A DNA stretch of 58,410 nt from a virus (IMGVR_UViG_3300036790_000260:1-58410), one strand, 5' to 3'; positions 37,894 through 46,581 are shown, counted from the stretch's first letter. Numbers and translations are program-made. The notes: generated by a model not told the origin, from the letters alone.

Positions 37894-38897
37894 CCGGCGC
37901 ATACCGGACCGGCGCCCCCGTCCCTACGCGAACCGGCACCCACCAACGACAGGACCAGACCATGAAAAACAGCTTCGCCATTGAGAACGAGCGGCTCAGA
38001 GCCAAAATCAACGAGCTCACCGACCGTGTGATCGCGGAGTCGACCAACCGTGTCGACGCGGGCGACCTGAAGCGCGAGAACGCGGATCTGCGCAAGCGCC
38101 TCGCCGAAGCCCCGACGGGTGAGGCCGCGGTCGCGAAGCTCCGCGAGTGGAACGCCAGCGCAGGTTTCGGCAAGGAATGGATCACCGGGGATGCGTTCGT
38201 CGCGATGTCGACCGCGATGGCCAGCAAGATCATCGACGAGATCGGCGCACTCGAATCCAGCCGCGACCAAGCCGCAACCCGCGAACACGACCTGCTCGCC
38301 GAACGCGACGAAGCCCGCGAGACCGCCGCCACCCTGCTGCTCGGCATCGAGCTGCACGTCGGGTTCGCCGCGATCAAGACCCTGCGCGTCGGGGACCTGC
38401 CCGCCTGGGCGACCCCGTGGCTCAACGTGGCCGATGACGCCCGACAACTGCGCGCCATCGCCGGGCGCCCCCGCCAGGCCGACCTCGCGCCGGACACCGA
38501 GACCCCCGCTCCGAAGCGCGGCGTGACCCCGACGCCCCTGGTCCTGCTCGCCGAAATCCCCCGCGTGCTGGACGCGCCCGAGGCCTTCCGTGCCATCCCC
38601 GCCGGGACGGTCGTCTACCGCTACGACGGCCACACCTACGGCACGATCCGCGAACCCCACATCGCCGTCACCCTGGAACCGGGCGGCATGCCGCCCCGGG
38701 CCGTGCGCCGCGACGACGTCGCCGAGCTCACCCACCGCCAAGAGTTCGACGAGAACGGCCACGGGACCGGCCATGCCCTGTGCGACACCGGCGAGGGCCT
38801 CGCACCCCACCCCGGCGGCAAGCTCTCGGAACAGGCCGCGAACTGCCCGGCATGCCTCGGCTGGCCCGGCGACCAGCCCCGGACGGTGGCCTCGTGA
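37890..38897 (+). CDS. Hypothetical coiled-coil protein
   Basis: This 335-residue protein is read from ATG 37890 (ATGA overlap); ATG 37962 (MKNSF) is an alternative. It has an N-terminal coiled coil (ENERLRAKINELTDRVIAES and DLKRENADLRKRLAE), a helical middle and a C-terminal region with HALCDTGEG and CPACLG motifs. No known family. It begins a long run of overlapping small genes. Confidence 0.65.
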   Translation: MTGAYRTGAPVPTRTGTHQRQDQTMKNSFAIENERLRAKINELTDRVIAESTNRVDAGDLKRENADLRKRLAEAPTGEAAVAKLREWNASAGFGKEWITGDAFVAMSTAMASKIIDEIGALESSRDQAATREHDLLAERDEARETAATLLLGIELHVGFAAIKTLRVGDLPAWATPWLNVADDARQLRAIAGRPRQADLAPDTETPAPKRGVTPTPLVLLAEIPRVLDAPEAFRAIPAGTVVYRYDGHTYGTIREPHIAVTLEPGGMPPRAVRRDDVAELTHRQEFDENGHGTGHALCDTGEGLAPHPGGKLSEQAANCPACLGWPGDQPRTVAS

Positions 38898-39145
38898 GCA
38901 CCCACTACCCCCCCGGCATGGACGGCTCGACCGTCATGCGCAACACCGCGGCCGCGCTCCAGGCGACCATCAACGACCTCGCCGCGGCCGACTGCACCGC
39001 CCGCGCCCTGGACGACGACATGCTCGAACTGCGGATCTCCGGGATGCACGCCCGCGTACTCCTGCGGCTCATGGCCGACTACGGGATCATCACCTTCCCC
39101 CGCATCCGGTCGACCCCCGACGAGCACGGAACGGCGCCCTCATGA
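38894..39145 (+). CDS. Small hypothetical protein
   Basis: This 83-residue protein starts at GTG 38894 in a GTGA overlap and is largely helical (NTAAALQATINDLAAADCTA) with a C-terminal LRLMADYGIITFPRI segment. Not recognised. Confidence 0.55.
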   Translation: MSTHYPPGMDGSTVMRNTAAALQATINDLAAADCTARALDDDMLELRISGMHARVLLRLMADYGIITFPRIRSTPDEHGTAPS

Positions 39146-39588
39146 CCGACTGGCGCGAAGAACTCCCCGACGGCCTCTCCGACGACCACCGACGCAACAT
39201 CACCGCCTGCGTCGACCTCGTCGGGCGCACCGGAGCACGCCGCTTCGAAATCGGCTACCTCAACGACGACCCACCCCAAGCCTGGTACGCCCACGCCCAG
39301 TTCCGCGGCGCCCGCATCCAAGTCGAGAACCACGACAGCTGCCCCGCCGCCGCCACAGCCCTCGCCGAGAAAATCCTCACCGGCGCGAAATGCCGCTGCG
39401 GCCGCCTCGTCGCCCTCCGCTCCGGCACCGCGTTCGCGTTCCCCGAGACACCGCTGGCCGACGGCACCACGTGGACCGCGGAACAGGCCGCGGCCGCCGG
39501 CCAATGCCGGTGGCGGCTGGTCGGCGAGCGGTGGGAGCCGTCGTGCCCGGAACCGGCCGACGCGGACCGCCCGAAGGTGCGCCGCTGA
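39142..39588 (+). CDS. Conserved hypothetical actinophage protein
   Basis: This 148-residue protein starts at ATG 39142. It reads as an alpha/beta unit (RRNITACVDLVGRTGARRFE, AWYAHAQFRGARIQVENHDS) with a CRCGR knuckle and later Cys, a pattern seen in many Streptomyces and mycobacterial phage proteins of unknown role. Four-base overlap upstream and one-base overlap downstream place it in the large early operon. Confidence 0.65.
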   Translation: MTDWREELPDGLSDDHRRNITACVDLVGRTGARRFEIGYLNDDPPQAWYAHAQFRGARIQVENHDSCPAAATALAEKILTGAKCRCGRLVALRSGTAFAFPETPLADGTTWTAEQAAAAGQCRWRLVGERWEPSCPEPADADRPKVRR

Positions 39589-39866
39589 TGACCGCCGAAG
39601 ACGCCCCTCTCGCGCCCTGCGGCGCCCCGGGCGTCACCGGCGCCCCCGAAACGCCGCCCACGCCGCCACAGCCCCCCGTGCGCCCCGCGACGGCCCCTGC
39701 GAACCCCGGTAGGTCGCGGCGCGGCGCACCGACCGACACCGAACGCGCCCTCGCCGACCGCATCGCCCGACACGCCACCGCCCTACGCGACGGCGCCGAC
39801 GACCAAGGACTCTCCATCACCGAGGCCGTCGCCCTGGCCGCCATCCAGATCGGAGACCCGTCATGA
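39588..39866 (+). CDS. Small Pro/Ala-rich hypothetical protein
   Basis: This 92-residue protein starts at ATG 39588. The first half is low-complexity Pro/Ala (ETPPTPPQPPVRPATAP), the second a helix (ERALADRIARHATALRDGAD). Not recognised. Confidence 0.5.
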   Translation: MTAEDAPLAPCGAPGVTGAPETPPTPPQPPVRPATAPANPGRSRRGAPTDTERALADRIARHATALRDGADDQGLSITEAVALAAIQIGDPS

Positions 39867-40879
39867 CCGACACGACCATCGCGCCCCCCGCACGCCGCGC
39901 CCTGACCGACGAACAACTCGCGACCGAAGCGATAGCCCGCTTCGGCGAAGACCCCCGCAACTGGGCGTTCCGCTGCCCGACCTGCGGCGACACCGCCACC
40001 AGCCTCGACTTCCCCCCACGCCACCGCTCCCGTGTCAGCGCGGAGTGCGTCGGCCGGTACGTCGAGAACCGCGGCTGCCGGCGCGAGGCCGCAGCCGGGC
40101 TCGTGCCGGGGCCGTGGCTCGTGGAGCTCGGCGACGGCACCATCGCCCCGTCCTTCCCCCTCGCCGACGCGCCCTTGTGGACACCACAGGACGCCCCGCA
40201 GCCCTCCGACGGCACGGGGGGACCGGAAACCGCCGAAAACCCGCCAGCGGCCCTCTCCGCGCCACCACGCACCCTCACGGTCGAACGCGGAAGCGCGCCC
40301 GAGGCCATCAGCCAACCCGACGGCGATTTCTCATTCGACCCCCAGCACTGGACCTACCGCGTCGCCCTCGACCCCGACCACTCGATCCTCGGCTACCTCG
40401 ACGCCGCCGACCAGCGCCTCTGCACCATCTTCGCCAACCTGACCATCCTGCGGTTCGGCGCGTTCCTGCCGCTGCCCGAAAAACTCCCCACCGTCCTCGA
40501 CCACATCGCCGAGCACGGGATGCTCATCACTCCCGAAGACCTCGCCGAAGCGATGCTCCTCATCGAGAACGCCGCCCACCTCGACGCCCCCGGATACCCC
40601 GGCTTCTGGAACGCGCTGCCGATCCCCACGATCCCCATCCCGTCGGCCGAATACCTCACCGGACCCCAAGGCGAGTACTGGACCGCCAAAGACGGCTGGG
40701 CCAACAACCACGTCTACGGCTGCAGCTGCCACCTTTCCGCACCATGCAGCCGATGCGAATCCCTCGACGTCTGCGAGCACTGCACACCCGAAGTCTCCGT
40801 CCCGGCCAACCACATGCCCGAGCACCTGGCCGAGATCCACCCCAACGCAACCGACGACACCCAGGACGCAGACGCATGA
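39863..40879 (+). CDS. Hypothetical protein with N- and C-terminal Cys clusters
   Basis: This 338-residue protein starts at ATG 39863. The N-terminus (WAFRCPTCGDTATSLDFP, CVGRYVENRGC) follows a conserved actinophage domain of the VVDDC-like type with four cysteines. The C-terminus has a second cluster (YGCSCHLSAPCSRCESLDVC and EHC) and AEHLAEIHP. A Pro/Ala linker divides them. Zinc binding is likely; function unknown. Confidence 0.6.
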   Translation: MTDTTIAPPARRALTDEQLATEAIARFGEDPRNWAFRCPTCGDTATSLDFPPRHRSRVSAECVGRYVENRGCRREAAAGLVPGPWLVELGDGTIAPSFPLADAPLWTPQDAPQPSDGTGGPETAENPPAALSAPPRTLTVERGSAPEAISQPDGDFSFDPQHWTYRVALDPDHSILGYLDAADQRLCTIFANLTILRFGAFLPLPEKLPTVLDHIAEHGMLITPEDLAEAMLLIENAAHLDAPGYPGFWNALPIPTIPIPSAEYLTGPQGEYWTAKDGWANNHVYGCSCHLSAPCSRCESLDVCEHCTPEVSVPANHMPEHLAEIHPNATDDTQDADA

Positions 40880-41253
40880 ACACCCCCATCCTCAACCCCT
40901 ACGAAGCCGTATCCGCCGCCCCCAACACCCCCGTCGCGCGCAACACCCCCGCCGAGAAGACCCGCGCCATGCTCGTCACCTGCGACCGCATAGGCGCCGC
41001 GAACCCGCTCCTGGACCCCACACGCGCCGCGGCCATAGCCCTCGTGCCGCTCGCGGCCCTCGGCTTCATCGACCCCTACCAGCCCCTCCCCGCCATCCCG
41101 AACGCAGGCGGCTCCGTCGTACGCCACCCCGGCGCGGCCACCCACGGCTCCCGCGCCGGCGCCGCATGGCACCGCGAGCAGCGCACGCCGCTGTGCGGGC
41201 CGTGCAGGACGTGGCTCGGCACCCACGACGCCACCGTCAAGGAAGGGGCCTGA
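40876..41253 (+). CDS. Hypothetical protein
   Basis: This 125-residue protein starts at ATG 40876 in an ATGA overlap. It has Pro-rich N-terminus, a helix (TRAAAIALVPLAALGFIDP) and a CGPCRTWLGTH end. The C-terminal 'GSRAGAAWHREQRTPLC-x-x-C' is a small actinobacterial zinc motif. Not recognised further. Confidence 0.55.
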   Translation: MNTPILNPYEAVSAAPNTPVARNTPAEKTRAMLVTCDRIGAANPLLDPTRAAAIALVPLAALGFIDPYQPLPAIPNAGGSVVRHPGAATHGSRAGAAWHREQRTPLCGPCRTWLGTHDATVKEGA

Positions 41254-41254
41254 C

Positions 41255-41902
41255 ATGCCCGGCGAGATCCCCATCCCGACGCGGATGCGGCACCTGCCGC
41301 AGGACAAGCACGGCCGCGTCGTCCCGTGGTTCGTCGCCTGGATCGACCGGACGCCCGACTTCCGCGTGGTCCGCGAAGACGGCATCGAGGACGCGCTCAG
41401 CTTCCAGAGCTGCTGGCTGTGCGGCCACCGCCTCGGCAAGTTCGTGTCCTTCGTCATCGGGCCCATGTGCGCGCTCAACCGCGTCAGCGCGGAGCCCGGC
41501 TCCCACGCGGAATGCGCCACCTACGCCGCCCGCGCCTGCCCGTTCCTCGCCAACCCCGACATGAAGCGGCGCGAGCGCAACAAGCCCGAGCACGTCGAGC
41601 CCGGCGGCGTCATGATCCTGCGCAATCCCGGCGTCGCCCTCGTGTGGACCTCCCGCACCTGGAAGCCGTTCCGCGTCCCCGGCGGCATTCTCATCGACGT
41701 CGGCCAGCCCGTCTCGGTCGCCTGGTACGCCCACGGCCGCGACGCGACGCGCGCCGAAGTGCTCGCCTCCATAGAGAGCGGCTTGCCCCTCCTGCGGCAG
41801 GAAGCCGCCAAGGACCCCCGGGCCCAGGAAGCACTGGCCGAACTCGACGAGCAGCACGCGCGCGCGCTCGAACTCGTGCCCGCAGCCGCGACGGAGGCGT
41901 GA
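41255..41902 (+). CDS. Conserved phage protein with CxxC...C...C zinc-like motif
   Basis: This 215-residue protein starts at ATG 41255 after GGAAGGGG. The centre (CWLCGHRLGKFVSFVIGPMC, SHAECATYAARACPFL) is a widespread phage/host family pattern with five cysteines and a His. A beta part follows and then helical C-terminus. Not functionally known; it is one of the most recognisable proteins of the operon. Confidence 0.65.
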   Translation: MPGEIPIPTRMRHLPQDKHGRVVPWFVAWIDRTPDFRVVREDGIEDALSFQSCWLCGHRLGKFVSFVIGPMCALNRVSAEPGSHAECATYAARACPFLANPDMKRRERNKPEHVEPGGVMILRNPGVALVWTSRTWKPFRVPGGILIDVGQPVSVAWYAHGRDATRAEVLASIESGLPLLRQEAAKDPRAQEALAELDEQHARALELVPAAATEA

Positions 41903-41904
41903 CC

Positions 41905-42195
41905 GTGGCCCACCTCACCGAACAAGACCGCGCCACCCTCGCCGAACGGTTCATCGACGTCCCCTGGTGCGTCTACGCCCAAGGCCTAGACCAGGTCTTC
42001 TACTGCGAACACGACGACACCTTCATCCGGCATTCACAAACATGCGCGGACCCCTTCGACGCCGACCGCGCCCTCGCGTTCGCCACGCAGCTCGCCGCCG
42101 ACGTCGCGGCCGCGCGCACCATCCACGGCGTCACCACCATCCCCGACATCACCGCATACGTCCTCTGGCACGGCATCATCTGGACACGACGATGA
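41905..42195 (+). CDS. Small hypothetical protein
   Basis: This 96-residue protein is read from GTG 41905, seven bases after GGAGG; GTG 41899 overlaps the ribosome-binding site and is less likely. It has a Cys/His set (WCVYAQGLDQVFYCEHDD, HSQTC). Not recognised. Confidence 0.55.
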   Translation: MAHLTEQDRATLAERFIDVPWCVYAQGLDQVFYCEHDDTFIRHSQTCADPFDADRALAFATQLAADVAAARTIHGVTTIPDITAYVLWHGIIWTRR

Positions 42196-42446
42196 GCAGC
42201 CCCGCGCCCGATCCGCGTCACCGCGCCGTCGAGACCATCGAACGCGGCCTCATGGCCATGGCAGGCGAACCCCCCGCCTACCTCGCACGCGCCCTCGTCA
42301 CGCGCCTGGAAGCCGCCGGCCTCACCATCCGCGACGCCACCCCCCAACGCCCCTGGGGCCGCTGCGACTTCCACCAGCAACCCGAACCCTGCGACGGCTG
42401 CGCCGCCGACGCCAAAGCCGCACCCGACCCCGAGGAGGCGACATGA
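42192..42446 (+). CDS. Small hypothetical protein
   Basis: This 84-residue protein starts at ATG 42192. Helical N-terminus (AVETIERGLMAMAGEPPAYL), C-terminal CDFHQQPEPCDGC motif that could hold zinc. Overlaps the methyltransferase gene by four bases. Confidence 0.5.
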   Translation: MSSPAPDPRHRAVETIERGLMAMAGEPPAYLARALVTRLEAAGLTIRDATPQRPWGRCDFHQQPEPCDGCAADAKAAPDPEEAT

Positions 42447-43669
42447 GCGAACAGCAACTAGCACCCGGCGAATATCAAACACCTGCCCAATACGGCCTTA
42501 TCCGGAGCTCCCCCACCTGCGGACTCTATGACCACAACCTGACATCGCCGCGCCTCCTCGCACTCTGCTCCGGCTACGGCGGCCTCGAGATAGCCGCCGA
42601 GAACCTCCTCGGCACCGAAGTCGTCGCCCACGCCGAGAACAACCCCCACGCAGCCCAGGTCTTCGAAGCCCACCACCCGGGCGTCCCGAACCTCGGCGAC
42701 ATCACCAAAGCCGACTGGCGCAAAGTCCGGGACCACTTCGAGCCCGAGATCCTCACCGCCGGCTTCCCCTGCACCGACATCAGCAACGCCGGACTGAGGA
42801 TCGGAATCCATGGCAAGCGCTCCGGGATCTGGAAGAACGTCGCTGAAGCTATTTGCTTCACTCGACCGCGCCTCGTCCTGCTGGAGAACGTGGCGGCGAT
42901 CCGCTCCCGCGGGCTGGACGTCGTCGCCGCGGACCTGGCCGAGATCGGGTATGACGCAAGGTGGACATGCGTACGGGCTGGTGACCCCGAAGTCGGCGCG
43001 CCGCACAAGCGCGACCGCTGGCTCTGCGTCGCCCACCCCGCTCCTACCGACCCCGACGACCGCGGAGGGTACGGGTGGGCCCGGGACCTCGCCGAAGCGT
43101 GCCGGGGGAATGAACCTGCGCACGCTGGTGACGCTCCTACCGACGCCCAAGGCGTAGAACTCCTGCCGACGCCCGTGGTCGCCGACGCCCGTGGCACCCG
43201 GAACTTCACGTCGAACCGCCGCGAGGGTGCCGAGTTCAACTCCGGCAAGACGCTGACGGACGTCGCATGGCTGCTTTCGACGCCCAAGGCGTCTGACGTG
43301 CCGCACGGCGGTCCGAACCAGCGCGACGCGAACGGAAACTACTACCTGCCCGGTCAGGCCGTACGCCTCGACCAGGACTGGGTGGCGACGGACGGCGCCG
43401 ACTACGGTCCGGCGATCCGCCGCTGGGAGGCCGTCACCGGCCGCGCGGCACCGCTGCCCACGGAGGCCGGTACACGTGGGAACCGGCGCGTCGCGCCGGC
43501 ATTCGCCGAGTGGATGATGGGCCTCCCTTCGGGCCACGTCACGGGCCGCGGCATCGAGCGCCGGTTCGAGCTCCAGATGATCGGCAACGGCGTTGTCCCG
43601 CAGCAGGCCGAGTACGCGTACCGGGTGCTGCTCAACCCCGAACCGCCCGACCCTGACAGGGAGGACTAG
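42443..43669 (+). CDS. C5-cytosine DNA methyltransferase
   Basis: This 408-residue protein starts at ATG 42443. Classic order: motif I LLALCSGYGGLEIAAENLLG, motif IV AGFPCTDISNAG with catalytic Cys110, motif VI LVLLENVAAI, motif VIII HKRDRW, then a target-recognition part and motifs IX-X (LPSGHVTG ... MIGNGVVPQQ). It transfers a methyl group to cytosine C5 in a specific DNA site. No restriction enzyme is adjacent, so it is probably an orphan enzyme that protects phage DNA or marks packaging/replication. The site cannot be read from sequence. Confidence 0.9.
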   Translation: MSEQQLAPGEYQTPAQYGLIRSSPTCGLYDHNLTSPRLLALCSGYGGLEIAAENLLGTEVVAHAENNPHAAQVFEAHHPGVPNLGDITKADWRKVRDHFEPEILTAGFPCTDISNAGLRIGIHGKRSGIWKNVAEAICFTRPRLVLLENVAAIRSRGLDVVAADLAEIGYDARWTCVRAGDPEVGAPHKRDRWLCVAHPAPTDPDDRGGYGWARDLAEACRGNEPAHAGDAPTDAQGVELLPTPVVADARGTRNFTSNRREGAEFNSGKTLTDVAWLLSTPKASDVPHGGPNQRDANGNYYLPGQAVRLDQDWVATDGADYGPAIRRWEAVTGRAAPLPTEAGTRGNRRVAPAFAEWMMGLPSGHVTGRGIERRFELQMIGNGVVPQQAEYAYRVLLNPEPPDPDRED

Positions 43670-43672
43670 ACC

Positions 43673-43975
43673 ATGACCCCCGAACGCCTCGCCGAGATCC
43701 GCGCGGCTGGCGACGGCAGCTTCCGCTACCCGGAACCCTCGACCGCCGACAACTGGCGCCGCGAACTCCTGGCCGAGATCGACCGGCTCAAAGCCGAACG
43801 CGAGCGCTACACCGACAGCCACACCGAGTGGGCAGTTCGCCTGTCCGCCGGCACACACGTGGACTGCCGCAGCGAGGACGAAGCCCGCGAAAAGGCCCGC
43901 ACCTGGCGTGTCACGCTCCGCTGCCGCGACGCCCTGTCCACCGACTGGCGCGACGTCGAGCCCACCGCGCCATGA
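43673..43975 (+). CDS. Hypothetical protein with short coiled coil
   Basis: This 100-residue protein starts at ATG 43673 behind AGGGAGG. N-terminal LAEIRAAGDGSFRYPEP, a helix (WRRELLAEIDRLKAERERYT) and a short beta end. It matches a small family common to actinophages and host genomes as judged by pattern; role unknown. Confidence 0.55.
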   Translation: MTPERLAEIRAAGDGSFRYPEPSTADNWRRELLAEIDRLKAERERYTDSHTEWAVRLSAGTHVDCRSEDEAREKARTWRVTLRCRDALSTDWRDVEPTAP

Positions 43976-44226
43976 CCGCGCCCTGGTTCCCCGACGCCGC
44001 CTGCGCGCCCGGCCGCATCCCCCCCGACGACGTCGAACTGTTCTTCCCCGACCGCGGCGGCGACACCCGACCCGCGAAACTCGTCTGCCACCGCTGCCCC
44101 GTCGCCACGCAATGCCTCACAGACGCCCTAGACCATGGCGCCGACCTCATCGGCGTCTACGGCGGCACCTCCCAACGCGAACGCCAAACCATCCTGCGCA
44201 ACCGACGAAACGGAACCACCCCATGA
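43972..44226 (+). CDS. WhiB-like iron-sulfur regulator
   Basis: This 84-residue protein starts at ATG 43972 in an ATGA overlap. It has the four-Cys pattern C11, then VCHRCPVATQC (C-x2-C-x5-C), and the loop GVYGGTSQRER followed by basic residues, as in WhiB-like proteins, although the usual G-V-W-G is G-V-Y-G. Members hold a [4Fe-4S] cluster and bind the housekeeping sigma factor. Phage WhiB proteins can block host WhiB2 and cell division or stop superinfection, as known for mycobacteriophage TM4. Directly next to a DUF397 gene. Confidence 0.88.
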   Translation: MTAPWFPDAACAPGRIPPDDVELFFPDRGGDTRPAKLVCHRCPVATQCLTDALDHGADLIGVYGGTSQRERQTILRNRRNGTTP

Positions 44227-44474
44227 CCGCATGGACACGCTCCAGCCACTGTCCCAACAACGCCACCTGCGTCGAAGTACGCCACACCACCGCCTGCACC
44301 GACCTCGGCGAACTCCACCCCGACTGCGAGAACCAGTCCCACGCCAAGACCGACGTCGTGGCCGTGCGCGACAGCAAAGACCCAGGGCGGCAGCCCCTCG
44401 TGTTCACCCTTGAGGAGTGGGCCGCGTTCACTGCGGGCGTCAAGGCCGGCGAGTTCGACGAGGCCACCTCATGA
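44223..44474 (+). CDS. DUF397 protein
   Basis: This 83-residue protein starts at ATG 44223, overlapping WhiB by four bases. It opens WTRSSHCPNNATCVEVRH and ends VVAVRDSKDPGRQPLVFTLEEW ... FTAGVKAGEF, the DUF397 signature (W-x-S-S, C-V-E-V, V-R-D-S-K, W-x-x-F-x-x-G-V-K). In Streptomyces such proteins come with XRE partners (WhiJ-type) and RsbW-like ATPases in developmental control. A middle insert with extra Cys/His (ACTDLGELHPDCENQSH) is unusual. Likely interferes with a host regulator of that kind. Confidence 0.85.
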   Translation: MTAWTRSSHCPNNATCVEVRHTTACTDLGELHPDCENQSHAKTDVVAVRDSKDPGRQPLVFTLEEWAAFTAGVKAGEFDEATS

Positions 44475-45085
44475 CCGAACCCTTCGGCATCCGGATCGGC
44501 CCCGACGGCACGATCGTCACCGGGCAGCCGCACGACGGCGGGGCAGCAGGACGCGTACGGGCGTACCTCGATGCCTGCGGCGGTATCGCCGACCCCACCC
44601 CCAACCTGCCGTGCCACCGCGCCGTTCATTTCGACGTTGACGAGACGACCATCTACGAACTGACCCGGGCCGACCTGCGCGAAGTCTTGCGGCAACTCGA
44701 CGACGCCCGCGCCGAGGCCGCGCGGCTCCACGCCCAGGTCGCCGAGCTGGAAGACGCAGTACCGGCACGGATCGCGGCCGAAATGGAACGCGACGAACTG
44801 AAGACGAAGCTCGAGAGCGCCCTGACCACTATCACGGCGCTCACCCAGACCATCCGCGCCTACCCCGACGCCGTCGCCCAGGACGCCGCGAACATCGCGC
44901 ACGCCCGAGCACAACGCGACGCGCACTACGCCGAAGTCGCCCGGCTCCGCGCCCAGCTCGAAGCCGTCCGAGACGCGGGCGCCGAATGGAACACGCTCGT
45001 GGCCGCAGGCGACGAGAAGCAACTCCCCGCAGCCCACGCCCTTCACCTTCTGCTACGCGCCATCGGCAGCGAGAGTGCCGCATGA
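44471..45085 (+). CDS. Coiled-coil hypothetical protein
   Basis: This 204-residue protein starts at ATG 44471. After a short beta start (FGIRIGPDGTIVTGQP) and CGGIADPTPNLPCH, it is mostly heptad helix (LRQLDDARAEAARLHAQVAE, LKTKLESALTTITALTQTIR). Could bridge proteins. Not recognised. Confidence 0.6.
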   Translation: MTEPFGIRIGPDGTIVTGQPHDGGAAGRVRAYLDACGGIADPTPNLPCHRAVHFDVDETTIYELTRADLREVLRQLDDARAEAARLHAQVAELEDAVPARIAAEMERDELKTKLESALTTITALTQTIRAYPDAVAQDAANIAHARAQRDAHYAEVARLRAQLEAVRDAGAEWNTLVAAGDEKQLPAAHALHLLLRAIGSESAA

Positions 45086-45303
45086 GCGGCTACAAAATAT
45101 CCAAAACCGACATGAAAACCATCACCGAATGGGCCCGTCAACAAGGCTGCGACGTCGAACTCAGCCGAGGCCACTGGCGCGTCACCTACCAAGGGCGCCT
45201 CGTCGGCGCCATCGCATCCTCACCCGGCGACCCGCGCGCGATGCTGAACGCGAAATCGTTCCTACGCCGCAACCTCAACCGCCTGAAGGAGCAAGGACTC
45301 TGA
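45082..45303 (+). CDS. Small protein, HicA-like fold possible
   Basis: This 73-residue basic protein starts at ATG 45082. The order helix, strand, strand, helix (MKTITEWARQQGCDVELSRG, HWRVTYQGRLVGAI, SSPGDPRAMLNAKSFLRRNL) with a conserved-looking G-H-W motif recalls HicA-type double-stranded-RNA-binding folds found on many phages. The usual HicB partner is not seen next to it. Function therefore open. Confidence 0.55.
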   Translation: MSGYKISKTDMKTITEWARQQGCDVELSRGHWRVTYQGRLVGAIASSPGDPRAMLNAKSFLRRNLNRLKEQGL

Positions 45304-45304
45304 C

Positions 45305-45577
45305 ATGACCGTCACCCCGTACGCCATGCCAGGCGCCAAACCACCCAAACCACCACCCCCACCCACGCCATCCCTCACGCCGATCACCCTGCACCCCGAC
45401 CCCCTCCCCGGACCACCCGCACCCACCCGCCACCTCCCCCTCTACGGCGTCCAATACCTACGCCGCGAAGCCCTCCGACTCGCCATCCAGCGCCACCACG
45501 ACACCGGCGCCACCAACCAGGAAATCCTCGGCACCGCGCTACTCTTCGCCGAATACATCCGCAACGGCACCACGTAA
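45305..45577 (+). CDS. Small Pro-rich hypothetical protein
   Basis: This 90-residue protein starts at ATG 45305, one base after the previous stop. The first half is nearly all Pro, Thr, Leu (KPPKPPPPPTPSLTP), the second a helix (LRREALRLAIQRHHDTGATN, ILGTALLFAEYIRN). Not recognised. Confidence 0.5.
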   Translation: MTVTPYAMPGAKPPKPPPPPTPSLTPITLHPDPLPGPPAPTRHLPLYGVQYLRREALRLAIQRHHDTGATNQEILGTALLFAEYIRNGTT

Positions 45578-45587
45578 GGAACCTGAC

Positions 45588-46259
45588 ATGACCGAGAAGA
45601 AGACCCCCGCAGCCTGGTGCGACCAATACGGCCTAGACGTCCTCGACCCCGACGGCTGGCGCCGCGACCACGCCCCATGGGCCGAACCCGTCACGCTCCC
45701 CGAGTTCTGGCGCCGCTTCACCGCATCCACCGTGCGCCAGTTGAGCTACACGGAATACGACCGGGTGCTCGCCGACATCCAAGCAGCCGAGTCCGAGGCA
45801 GGCCGCGCGACCACCGACACCACCGGGCGCCGCGTCCGCATCGAAACCACCCTCGGGCGCCACGGCCGACCCCACCCCCAGCACACCTCCGTCCACATCG
45901 ACGACGAAGAAATCACCGACTCCGTCGCCTCCATCCAACTCGACCTCAACGCCAACGCCGCGCACGAAGCCCAACTCCTCATCAACCGCACCGACGAGCC
46001 CCCCATCGGCAACGGCGCCCCATTCCGGCACGCGAACATCCAACCCCTCTTCGCCGCCGAACTCGCCGCGGCCGCCGAGCCACTCCAATGCCTCGCCTGC
46101 CTGATCGACCGGCACAACGGCATCCGCGAAGACGTGCGCCCCGCCATGGTCATCCTCAACGGCGCCTCCGTATGCGCCGGCCACTTCAAGATCCAAGACG
46201 GGCCCGCGCCACTGCCGGACCGCACGCCCAACGGCATTATCCTCGGACAAGGACACTGA
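45588..46259 (+). CDS. Hypothetical protein, 223 residues
   Basis: Starts at ATG 45588 after AAGGA. N-terminus has aromatic acids (WCDQYGLDVLDPDGWRRDHA, LPEFWRRFTAST), a beta middle with HTSVHIDDEEITDSVASI and a Cys/His pair (LQCLACLIDRHNGI ... CAGHF). The N-terminal 'WCxQYGLDVLDPDGWRR' phrase is frequent in actinophage proteins. Function unknown. Confidence 0.6.
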   Translation: MTEKKTPAAWCDQYGLDVLDPDGWRRDHAPWAEPVTLPEFWRRFTASTVRQLSYTEYDRVLADIQAAESEAGRATTDTTGRRVRIETTLGRHGRPHPQHTSVHIDDEEITDSVASIQLDLNANAAHEAQLLINRTDEPPIGNGAPFRHANIQPLFAAELAAAAEPLQCLACLIDRHNGIREDVRPAMVILNGASVCAGHFKIQDGPAPLPDRTPNGIILGQGH

Positions 46260-46260
46260 C

Positions 46261-46581
46261 ATGGGGCGCGGAGCCATCCAGCTCGGGGCAACTCATGAAG
46301 CCTTCGCGCGCAACCTCTTCCGCCTGCGGAGTGCCCAGGACATCAGCCTACGAGAACTCGGCAAGCGCATCACCGCCGCCGAAAGATTTATCAACCACGA
46401 CGCAATCAGCAGGATCGAGAACATGCAACGCCGCGTGGACATCGACGACCTCACGGCCTTCGGACACGCGCTCGGCGTCCCCCCCGAACTGCTCCTCGCA
46501 CCGTTCGAATGTCCCCACTGCCATAGGCAGCCCCCACCCGGCTACACGTGCTCAACCTGCGGAGCCACAAGCCAACCATGA
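46261..46581 (+). CDS. XRE-family HTH with C-terminal zinc ribbon
   Basis: This 106-residue protein starts at ATG 46261. The XRE domain covers residues 12-80 (NLFRLRSAQDISLRELGKRI, HDAISRIENMQRRVDIDDLT, ALGVPPELLLAPF), followed by CPHCHRQPPPGYTCSTC, a four-Cys ribbon. This domain pair is a small control type seen in actinobacterial mobile DNA. It precedes several hypothetical genes and the terminase. Confidence 0.8.
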   Translation: MGRGAIQLGATHEAFARNLFRLRSAQDISLRELGKRITAAERFINHDAISRIENMQRRVDIDDLTAFGHALGVPPELLLAPFECPHCHRQPPPGYTCSTCGATSQP

